Part shown: positions 1-5,469 of the stretch, piece after piece | Numbering within the stretch: the stretch's first letter is position 1 | How the letters are laid out: every line of letters starts with the position of its first letter | Assembly (NCBI GenBank): GCA_018064565.1 | Contig: JAGHVA010000069.1 | Coordinates: 1-5,469, forward strand | Direction: 5' to 3' | Length of the DNA stretch: 5,469 bases | Source of the DNA: Candidatus Colimorpha onthohippi | Lineage (GTDB): Bacteria > Bacteroidota > Bacteroidia > Bacteroidales > P3 | Position numbers and translations under genes: made by a program | Notes under the pieces: model-generated | What the model saw: only the letters and a program-made list of their open reading frames with translations | The model's database searches: none | Told to the model about the DNA's origin: nothing

Positions 1-3000
1 CCATTGTACGGTGGCGGACGGCAAGACCACGGGCGACACCCTGCTGTACAGCGCCGTTCACGACACGCACCTCGACTTTGCCGACCTCAAGCCAGGACAG
101 ATGTACCACATCTATATGCGTGCCAACTGCTCCGACGACCCCGAGCAGCCCTACAGCCAGTGGCGTCATGTCCAGATAGAGACCCATCCCCTCTGCTTCC
201 CCGTGGAGAACATGGAGGCAACGGTGGATGGCACCCATGCCACTGTGACGTGGACCAAGGGACTCGCCTCGCAGGGAGATGACTACGCCTATCGCCTGCT
301 CGAGGAGCCTGCCTTTGCCGACACCATGACTCTGGCGGCCAACGATTGGCTTGCCGTTGGCGACAACACCTCTGTCTGCGCTAAGGGCGAGGTGAGCGCA
401 CCGCGCATCGACTTTGCCGACCTCAAGCCCGAACGCACCTACTTCCTTTACGTTGGTGCCAAGTGCGGCAGCAACGTCGGCAGCCGCTTCCGCGAGATAA
501 TATTCACCATGCCGCCCGCCTGCAAGGCACCGCGCGAGCTGAAGGCTACGAACGTTGAACCCACCTCGCTGACACTCAAGTGGAAGGACGAGGCCAACCT
601 ACAGCAGTTCCGCATCGGCTACTTCTACGGCTCCACCGTGGATAGCCAGGTGGCGGTGCATACCATCCTGGTCAACCGCGCCGACCTCAACCCGCAGGTG
701 GATCCCGACGACCCATCGCTGACACAGCTCACCTACGACATGTCGGGCTTGCGCAGCGACACTACCTACCACTTTACCGTCTATTCTCTGTGCCCCAACA
801 TGGGCACCCACGCCACCCTCCCGTCGGCAAGCGTACAAGTGCATACGCTCGACACGGTGGCTGAGTTCCAGAGTTACAAGATACGTTATGGTGGTCGCGA
901 CTACGAAGGCGTCATCAACAAGGAGACGCGCACCATCGACATCTTCACCAACGACTTCAACGTTACGGCCCTGACCAAGAACCAGGCTATATACACCGTA
1001 CGCCCCACCACGCACAACGTGCAGTTGATGCGCCGTGGATCGATTACCTACGAGCCTCCCGTGTCGATGCCAAAGGATACCAATATCGACCTGCGTGGCG
1101 GCACGCTGACATACAACGTCATACCCGAGTGCGAGCGCTACGCCAAGACGTGGACGGTGAACATCGTCAACCCGACGGTGGCTGGCTGCTGCCAGTATGC
1201 CGGCTATAGCGACGAATTGTGGAACATCGCGCCCGAGCAGACAAGCGCATGGGGCGACTATGTATATAGGGATTCCATCAACCGCAGGAGCGGTACGCAC
1301 GACAGCCTTATTGTCTTGAACTTGGCTGTTCGCAAGGCTCATGCAGTTAATATAGTTAGCTCCTCGCATTTTGGCAGCACTGCAGCTGGCAGCATCACGG
1401 TATGCAAGGGCGACACCGTTACGCTGATGGCCAACGTCATCGACAGCTCATTCCTCGTTGACACGCTCGCCATCCGCGACAATGCGGCGATGCAGCACTA
1501 CAACATTGGCGACATACTCTGCACCAACGATTCGATACTCTCGCCCGAAGCGTTCGTTGCCAGCGGATTGACTGCCAAGGGTGTGGTGTATATGGTGAGT
1601 GCCTATTCGGCAGCCTCGGCCGCTCCCGACAGCGTCATACGCGTGCATGCCGTGTCGCTGCCTGGCACAGGCACCACGGACGGCACCACGGACGGCGGCT
1701 GGTACGACGGCACGTCGGACGGCTCCATCGTTGCCAATACCACCAACTACACCTCGGCATACATGGCAGTATCTGATACATCTGGCTATGCCAACACCGC
1801 CGCGATACGTGCCGCGGGTTCGGCCTACCTGTATCCCGCCGCCCACTCGGTAGATTTTGCTGCCGGCTGGTATCTGCCAGCTGCGGGCGAGTTGCACAGC
1901 CTCATGCAGAATATCGACAAGGTCAACGCCTCGCTTGCCTTTGTAGGACACCCAGTGCTTTACAGCACGAGCCATGCTTGGTCGTCCACCATCTACAGCC
2001 GTGCCAACGCATGGCGTGTGGCTGCTCGTCATCCGCAGTCGAATACCGCTATGACTTTTGGCATTGCATCCAAAAACTTCCGCAGTTCCATCATGCCGGT
2101 GTGCGTGGTGCAGAAGCCCGTCAACCATGCCATAACCAGCATCAGCCATGCCAGCATAGGCTCCGTGGTTGACGACGGTCACGGCTCCAAGGGCGTGGTG
2201 TTCGGCTACAAGGGCGAAAAACTGCTTGCCGTGGCTACCACCGAGTACTGCACCAACTGCAACTGGCACACCGACCTCAGCGCCGACTGGAAGAACCGCG
2301 GCTGGCGCAAGCCTACCGCCGACGAGCTTACGATGCTCTACGCCAACAGCAGTCGTGTAGATGACAGCCTTGCCGCCATGGGTGGCACTCCGCTCACCAA
2401 CTCGGTATATCATACCATTACCAAGATATGGTCGGCCAACGAGCAGAACGGCTACGGCATCTACCGCGACTTCGGCACCAACGTGAGCAGCACCTCGCAG
2501 CAGCTTACCATCGACAAGAATAGCGGGAGTGGCTATGTGCAGCGCGCTGTGCGCGAGTTCCGTTTCGGCGAGCCTCGCATCGTCTCGACCATCGGCTCCT
2601 ATGCTTGGAGCGATGGCTCCAACAAGCAGTCCACGACATACGTGGCCAATGACGATGCACAGACGGTGAGCGTTATGGCTACCTCCAACGACCTATCCGC
2701 TTGCGTCAGCAACGCATCGGTTGTGGTCAACGTATGTCATACAGCCGAAACAACTCTTAATGTAGCGGCTTGCGATTTCTACCACTTCGGTGGAAAGGAC
2801 TACGACCAGTCGGGTACTTACCATGACACCATCGCCTCCGCTGCTGGATGCGACAGCGTCATCACCCTCAACCTCACCGTCAACAGCATAGCCCGCGGCG
2901 AGGAACATCGCACCGTGCCTGTTGACGAGTTGCCGTATGAATATACCGTTGACGGCGTTACCTACTCCTTCTCGACCGACACCAGCTATGTCCGCACCTA

Positions 3001-5469
3001 TAGCGCCGCTTCGCTCGGAACGCCGTGCGACAGCTTGGTCAACGTTACCCTCTCCGTCTATCCCGACAACCTCCGCGTCATCAACTGCCCCACCGACCCA
3101 TTTGTAACCGAATGGGACATCGATACCCTCTGTGTGTCGGGACGTACGGTGGCACCGCAGGTGCAGCCTTTGGTCGGCGACCTCGACGGCGACGGCCAGG
3201 CGGAGATAGTTTGCTGGTCGGGTACCGATATGGAGGTTACCAGTGGTGAGAACTACCACAAGCAGACGCAGGGCGTCAAGACCTTGATGATTTACAAGGT
3301 CGTTGATTCGGCTTTGCAGTTGCAACGCTCGTTTACCATAACTGGTGTGGCTGATGCCAACGGCTCAACGCCTTACGGCTTGGTACGCCTGGCTGATGGT
3401 ACACCGATTATTGTGGTTGCGAAGCGCCAGAGCTTTGACTACATCAAGGGCTTTACGCAGGCTACGCTCCTGGCTTACCGCCCCGACGGCTCGCTATTGT
3501 GGGAGAGCGACTGCTACGCCGACGACCAAAGCACCCTCTCGGTTGGTAAGAACGCACAAAGTACACTTGGTTTTGCCGACTTCAACGGTGATGGCAATCC
3601 AGAAGTCTATATCCGTGACCGCGTGTTCGATGCCGCTACGGGACGACTGCTGCTCGACATCTCCAAACTTACGGACAACAATGCAGCCAATCCAATGGTC
3701 GGTGCCTCGTGGGCTTACAGCACCAACTACTACACGGGATTCAGCCTTGAACAGCAGTACAACGGTTTCATCTCCGTGCCGATGGCTGCCGATGTGCTCG
3801 GCACGGGTCATCCGCAGTTGCTGCTCGGCGCCAATGTCTATGACGTGCGTATCAACAACCGCAACGGCGTGTTGGGCAATACCGCTACCTTGGCAAAGCA
3901 TGCCGCCATAGCTACCGCCTCGGCATACGACGGTCATGCTCAGGTGGCCGACTTCAACTTCGACGGCAACCTCGACATGCTGGTTACCACCCGTAGTGCT
4001 TACAACAACAGCACCAAACTATATGCCTATATCTGGGATGTGAAGAACGATAGTTACAACACGTTGCTGGAGCTCGATGTCAACGGCTCGGGCATGAGTA
4101 TGCCTGCTATTGCCGATGTGAACAACGATGGCAAGTTGGAGGTGATGCTACAGGCAAAGACTGCCCTCTACGGCACCAACAGCCTGCTGGCATACACGGT
4201 TGATCCTGTTACGCTCAATTTCAATGCCTTGTGGCAAGCTGCCACTACGGACGGCTCGTATAGCAACTGTGCTACGGTGTTCGACTTCAATCAAGATAGT
4301 ATTTATGAGGTCTTGACGGCTGGCGACAGCAAACTGCAAATACTTAATGGTGAGAATGGAGCAGTGGTGGCAAGTTTCGATTTGCGTGAGCCTACTACGA
4401 TGACTTACCCAATTGTTGCAGATGTGAATGCGGATGGCTTTGCCGAGATTGTTGTGGCAGACTCTTTGTCGGGTATTGCCGATTTGCAACGTGGCAAATT
4501 GCGCGTGTTCTACTCGCCCACAGGCAGTTGGGCAAGTACGCGTCCAGTATGGAACCAATTTATGTACAATGCCACCAACGTCAACAACGACCTCTCGGTG
4601 CCAGCCAATATGGTAAGCAACGCAGCAAAGATAGCGGGACCAGAATTGACACCAGTGGTTCGTCAGCCTTACAACGCTTTCTTGGCGCAAGTGCCGTTGT
4701 ACGACCAGTATGGACGTATGTTCAAGTATGCTCCGAATGTCGAAATCAATCAGATTACAGACGCTGATACCACCTTTGTTGGCGATTCGATATATGTTAC
4801 AGTAAGTTACTGCAACGTGGGCGATAGTGTATTGCCTGCACCATACTATGTGACCTCCTATCATGATAGTGTGAGTGTGTCGTCCATCGTATTGGTCGAT
4901 ACTGTCAATACTCCACTGCAGGTGGCGGCTTGCGATACGGTGGTAATGGCATTCTATGTGGGCAATATGTGCGATGTTAGACCGCTGACCAACAACGCAG
5001 ATACCAACGAGACGTGCGTGTTGCCACGCCCAACGTTTGCTAACGATTTCAACCTCATCTTCTCGGTCAACGATCATGGTGATGGTGTGGCTCAAACGGG
5101 AACTAACAATGTCAGCGAATGCGATACGACGAACAACCAAGACACCGTTCGCGTCAACATATCGCATTACACAAACACAGGTACAGAAGATGTCTTCTTC
5201 TGTGCGTCATACAGCGAGTATGTATGGCACGACTGCAAGCATTACGACCGAGAGGTGCTGTTGGCGGCGGGTACGTTCTACGACAAGGACACCCTGCCAA
5301 ACCATTGGGGATGTGATAGTATCATCTCGTTGTCTATCACTGTAATTCGTGCCGATTATGCCGATACCGATTATGTAGTGGCGTGCGATAGCTTAGCATG
5401 GACTATACGTGTAAATATGCCCGATGGAAGTGTGGAAAGCCGTGATACCGTGTTCCGTACCGACACGTT
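1..5469 (+). CDS. Giant modular secreted/surface protein with Fn3, DUF1566-like, VCBS propeller and CARDB-like domains (partial at both ends)
   Basis: The frame starting at base 2 is open to the end of the window: 1,822 complete codons, roughly 200 kDa, with no stop and no start in view. It reads as one coherent protein throughout. Domains in order are three Fn3 (residues 1-62 partial, 63-170, 171-284), an uncertain beta-domain (285-395), CDS-type repeats (396-443, 912-960, 961-1019, 1728-1781, 1782 onward), a split PKD/Ig-like domain (464-479 and 855-911), two DUF1566-like modules (500-703, 716-853), a VCBS propeller (about 1020-1503), a VWNQ linker and a CARDB-like domain (1579-1722). No catalytic motif or membrane segment was seen. 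It is probably exported and displayed or released as a binding or adhesion protein of a Bacteroidales cell. Type IX secretion is inferred, since neither signal peptide nor C-terminal sorting domain is in the window. The exact ligand is unknown. The coding call is very secure; the role is only a guess from architecture. Confidence 0.96.
2..187 (+). other. Fibronectin type III domain 1 (C-terminal part only)
   Basis: Residues 1-62 look like the last strands of an Fn3 fold. The signature is DFADLKPGQMYHIYMRANC, the usual L-x-P-x-x-x-Y-x-(hydrophobic)-x-V-x-x-x-C ending of Bacteroidota Fn3 domains. The first half of the domain lies upstream of the window. It shares an identical 22-base stretch with the next Fn3 domain. 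Confidence 0.7.
188..511 (+). other. Fibronectin type III domain 2
   Basis: Residues 63-170 form a complete Fn3-like unit. It starts PLCFPVENMEATVDG, continues with the conserved Trp strand (ATVTWTKG) and ends DFADLKPERTYFLYVGAKC followed by FREIIFTM. The Cys near the start and the Cys after the last Tyr strand are in the places where Bacteroidota Fn3 domains often carry a Cys pair, so a disulfide is plausible outside the cell. A loop of roughly 30 residues in the middle (DTMTLAANDWLAVGDNTSVC) makes it longer than a typical 90-residue Fn3. Confidence 0.75.
512..853 (+). other. Fibronectin type III domain 3
   Basis: Residues 171-284 start PPACKAPRELKATNVEPTSL with the Trp strand LTLKWKDE and end in MSGLRSDTTYHFTVYSLC and VQVHT. 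The pattern matches the preceding domain, including the two Cys positions. It closes the Fn3 array; what follows no longer has the Fn3 Trp/Tyr pattern. Fn3 domains in secreted bacterial proteins act as spacers or as sugar/protein-binding modules; which one applies here cannot be told. Confidence 0.78.
854..1186 (+). other. Beta-rich domain of uncertain family (DUF5018/Ig-like candidate)
   Basis: Residues 285-395 carry alternating hydrophobic strands: a beginning SYKIRYGGRDYEGVINKET followed by RTIDIFT, a central NVTALTKNQ, and an end in which a Tyr-Val strand (LTYNVIP) is followed by W-x-V-x-I (TWTVNIV). The order (structure-setting first strand, 'G-x-I-x-x-x-T-x-x-I', 'V-T-x-L', 'Y-x-V', 'W-x-V-x-I') resembles Bacteroidota Ig-like domains of the DUF5018 type, but I recognise it only by pattern. 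It links the Fn3 array to the first CDS-type repeat. A profile search would be needed to name it. Confidence 0.4.
1187..1330 (+). repeat. CDS-type spacer repeat, copy 1 (diverged)
   Basis: Residues 396-443 end in THDSLIVLNLAV, which aligns with the GCDSVITLNLTV ending of copy 2. The upstream part contains the expected aromatic strand (ELWNI) and a DYVYRDSINRRSG turn. The normal Cys of GCDS is replaced by His, although two Cys (396-397) stand at the start. Such repeats are common spacers in large Bacteroidales surface proteins. This is a protein-level repeat: the copies are too diverged in DNA to be a recent tandem duplication. Confidence 0.6.
1391..1438 (+). other. PKD/Ig-like domain, N-terminal half
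   Basis: Residues 464-479 read SITVCKGDTVTLMANV, the typical opening (V-C-x-G-D-x-V-T-L-x-A) of Ig/PKD-like domains in Bacteroidota. The expected continuation (Y-x-W-S-D-G-S and a Cys-containing final strand) is not found directly after it but about 375 residues later, at 855-911. The two parts therefore appear to be one domain with the DUF1566-like pair inserted in between. Confidence 0.5.
1499..2110 (+). other. DUF1566/Lcl_C-like module A
   Basis: Residues 500-703 begin YNIGDILCTNDSILSPEAF and run on to TAKGVVYMV, the characteristic lead-in of this module in Bacteroidales proteins. A Gly/Asp/Thr-rich loop follows (557-574). Then come AAHSVDFAAGWYLPAAGELH (core GW-Y-LP-x-A-x-EL at 622-631), VNASLAFVG, AWSST (Trp 660) and a last strand SSIMPVCVV, equivalent to the usual V-R-P-V-R-x-F. 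The module is related to C-type-lectin-like/formylglycine-enzyme-like folds and is thought to be a binding module; no catalytic residues are evident. It is followed after a 12-residue linker by a second, shorter module of the same type. Confidence 0.72.
1670..1720 (+). repeat. In-frame 12-base tandem repeat encoding a T-x-D-G loop
   Basis: The unit GGCACCACGGAC occurs twice in perfect tandem (1670-1681, 1682-1693). A near copy lies at 1709-1720 (GGCACGTCGGAC, 10 of 12 bases), and GGCTGGTACGAC at 1697-1708 sits in register between them. The protein reads GTTDGTTDGGWYDGTSDG. Because the unit is four codons long, slippage would lengthen or shorten this loop of DUF1566-like module A without breaking the frame. 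Confidence 0.8.
2147..2560 (+). other. DUF1566/Lcl_C-like module B
   Basis: Residues 716-853 repeat the plan of module A in shorter form: HASIGSVVDD, then SKGVVFGYKGEKLLAVATTE, then GWRKPTADELTMLYANSS (core 767-776, matching GWYLPAAGEL of module A), then KIWSANEQNG (Trp 810, in the place of WSST) and a final VQRAVREF, the classic closing strand. A C-x-x-C pair (EYCTNCNW) sits before the GW core and is absent from module A. The two modules are clearly homologous but diverged, so this is an old duplication or two separately acquired modules. Function is probably ligand binding, by inference from fold family only. Confidence 0.7.
2564..2734 (+). other. PKD/Ig-like domain, C-terminal half
   Basis: Residues 855-911 contain GSYAWSDGSNKQSTTYV, then AQTVSVMATSNDLSACVSN and ASVVVNV. 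Y-x-W-S-D-G-S, a V-x-V strand, a lone Cys and a final V-V-V-N-V strand are what normally complete a PKD/Ig-like domain that opens V-C-x-G-D-x-V-T-L. That opening lies before the two DUF1566-like modules (464-479). The Cys of this half (near residue 900) could pair with Cys 468 of the first half. Confidence 0.5.
2735..2881 (+). repeat. CDS-type spacer repeat, copy 2 (best conserved)
   Basis: Residues 912-960 contain NVAACDFYHFGGKDYDQSGT, then YHDTIASAAGCDSVITLNL followed by TV. This is the canonical form of the repeat widely seen in Bacteroidales giant proteins: A-C-D-x-Y-x-(W/F), G-x-x-Y-x-x-S-G-T-Y-x-D-T, then G-C-D-S-(hydrophobic)-x-x-L-N-L-T-V. Two conserved Cys are present. It follows the PKD/Ig-like half directly and is in direct tandem with copy 3. 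Confidence 0.8.
2882..3058 (+). repeat. CDS-type spacer repeat, copy 3
   Basis: Residues 961-1019 have the layout of copy 2 but with changed details: EYTVDGVTYSFSTDTSYVRT takes the place of the Y-x-x-S-G-T-Y-x-D-T segment, and the end reads PCDSLVNVTLSV. The N-terminal Cys is missing (DELPYEY instead of A-C-D-x-Y). It leads straight into the propeller. Confidence 0.65.
3059..4510 (+). other. VCBS/FG-GAP-type calcium-binding beta-propeller
   Basis: Residues about 1020-1503 hold a series of Ca-loop motifs of the D-x-(D/N)-x-D-G-x-x-E kind, each followed by a hydrophobic strand: DLDGDGQAEIV (1060), DFNGDGNPEVYI (1193), DVLGTGHPQLLL (1264, degenerate), DFNFDGNLDMLV (1317), DVNNDGKLEVML (1372), DFNQDSIYEVLT (1428) and DVNADGFAEIVV (1474). 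A further candidate blade without a metal site starts near 1118 (VADANGSTPYGL). Spacing of 46-75 residues between blades fits an integrin-like propeller of seven or eight blades. Such propellers bind proteins or glycans, stabilised by calcium. No lyase catalytic residues were recognised. Confidence 0.8.
4526..4735 (+). other. VWNQ linker after the propeller
   Basis: Residues 1509-1578 contain SWASTRPVWNQFMYNATNVN followed by NDLSVPANM, and later PYNAFLAQVPLYDQYGRMF. The R-x-V-W-N-Q-x-x-Y-x-x-x-N-V-N-x-D-L-x-V-P pattern followed by an N-x-F-x-x-Q segment is one I recall from Bacteroidota secreted proteins, directly after FG-GAP propellers and before CARDB-like domains, as here. No function is assigned. 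Confidence 0.5.
4736..5167 (+). other. CARDB-like beta-sandwich domain
   Basis: Residues 1579-1722 start NVEINQITDADTTFVGDSIY and continue with a strand VTVSYCNVGDSVLPAPYYVT (the 'V-x-V-x-N-x-G' strand of CARDB domains). The segment NLIFSVNDHGDGVAQTGTNN is followed by VSECDTTNNQDTVRVNI. The ending E-C-D-x-x-N-N is typical of CARDB (cell-adhesion-related) domains in bacterial surface proteins. At about 144 residues it is longer than the usual 100 or so, with extra Cys (about 1650-1690) that could form disulfides. Confidence 0.6.
5183..5344 (+). repeat. CDS-type spacer repeat, copy 4
   Basis: Residues 1728-1781 contain DVFFCASYSEYVWHDCKHYD, then an AAGTFYDKDTL segment and WGCDSIISLSITV. This is a full repeat with the Cys near its start (1734) and the GCDS Cys. 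It follows the CARDB-like domain as copy 2 follows the PKD/Ig-like domain. Confidence 0.75.
5345..5467 (+). repeat. CDS-type spacer repeat, copy 5 (cut by window end)
   Basis: Residues 1782-1822 read on with DYVVACDSLAWTIRVNMPDG followed by SVESRDTVFRTDT. ACDSLAW is the typical opening of a repeat (A-C-D-S-x-x-W) and Cys 1796 fits its first conserved Cys. The GCDS end should lie a few codons downstream, so the protein continues, probably with more repeats before a C-terminal sorting domain. Confidence 0.65.

Noticed and set aside
4..282. 92-codon + strand frame at the window start
   Set aside because: It is out of frame with the Fn3 domains encoded by the same bases, and its Arg/His/Pro-rich translation has no motif.
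599..1369. 256-codon open frame on the minus strand
   Set aside because: It is antisense to the third Fn3 domain and the following beta-domain; no motif or credible protein pattern is seen.
1670..1720. Possible CRISPR-like or regulatory repeat
   Set aside because: The 12-base units are directly adjacent without spacers, lie inside a reading frame and keep the four-codon period, so this is a coding tandem repeat.
1448..2413. 321-codon open frame on the minus strand
   Set aside because: It lies wholly antisense to the DUF1566-like modules, which carry clear family motifs on the + strand. The translation shows no domain pattern, only low-complexity Gly/Val/Arg-rich stretches expected from GC-rich codons read backwards.
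2693..3325. 210-codon open frame on the minus strand
   Set aside because: It is antisense to CDS-type repeats 2 and 3 and the first propeller blade, with no recognisable protein features.
3345..3911. 188-codon open frame on the + strand in another frame
   Set aside because: It overlaps the propeller, where the main frame shows regular Ca-loop motifs. The alternative translation is rich in Thr/Arg/Ser with no domain pattern.
4148..5167. 339-codon open frame on the minus strand
   Set aside because: It is antisense to the propeller and CARDB-like domain, with a His/Ile/Arg-rich translation lacking any recognisable motif. The + strand frame explains the sequence.

Overview
The whole window lies inside one very long protein-coding gene on the + strand. 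Reading from base 2, the frame stays open for 1,822 codons with no stop, and neither the start nor the stop codon is in view. Nothing intergenic was seen: no promoter, RNA gene, terminator, mobile element or CRISPR array. Residue numbers below count from the first full codon (base 2 = residue 1).

The protein is a giant modular extracellular or surface protein of the kind found in Bacteroidota, most likely order Bacteroidales (for example a gut or rumen Prevotella-like lineage). This rests on the combination of modules. They are Cys-containing fibronectin type III domains, DUF1566/Lcl_C-like domains with GW-[YR]-[LK]-P-x-A-x-E-L and WS-[SA]-[TN] signatures, spaced repeats ending in GCDS-hydrophobic-LNLTV, a VCBS/FG-GAP calcium-binding propeller, a VWNQ linker and a CARDB-like domain ending ECDTTNN. 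The species cannot be named from this alone.

Layout from N to C: tail of one Fn3 domain (2-187); two complete Fn3 domains (188-511 and 512-853); a beta-rich domain of uncertain family, possibly DUF5018-like (854-1186); a diverged CDS-type repeat (1187-1330); the first half of a PKD/Ig-like domain (1391-1438); two tandem DUF1566-like modules (1499-2110 and 2147-2560); the second half of the PKD/Ig-like domain (2564-2734); two CDS-type repeats (2735-2881 and 2882-3058); a beta-propeller with seven visible Ca-site loops, one of them degenerate, and perhaps eight blades (about 3059-4510); a VWNQ linker (4526-4735); a CARDB-like domain (4736-5167); then one complete and one cut-off CDS-type repeat up to the window end.

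The protein looks like a string of adhesive or carbohydrate/protein-binding beta-domains separated by CDS spacer repeats. No catalytic domain is visible. Secretion, probably by the type IX system, is inferred from the family type only, because the signal peptide and C-terminal sorting domain would lie outside the window. Base composition falls from about 57-65% GC in sampled lines of the first half to about 40-47% in sampled lines after about 4,300, within the same reading frame.
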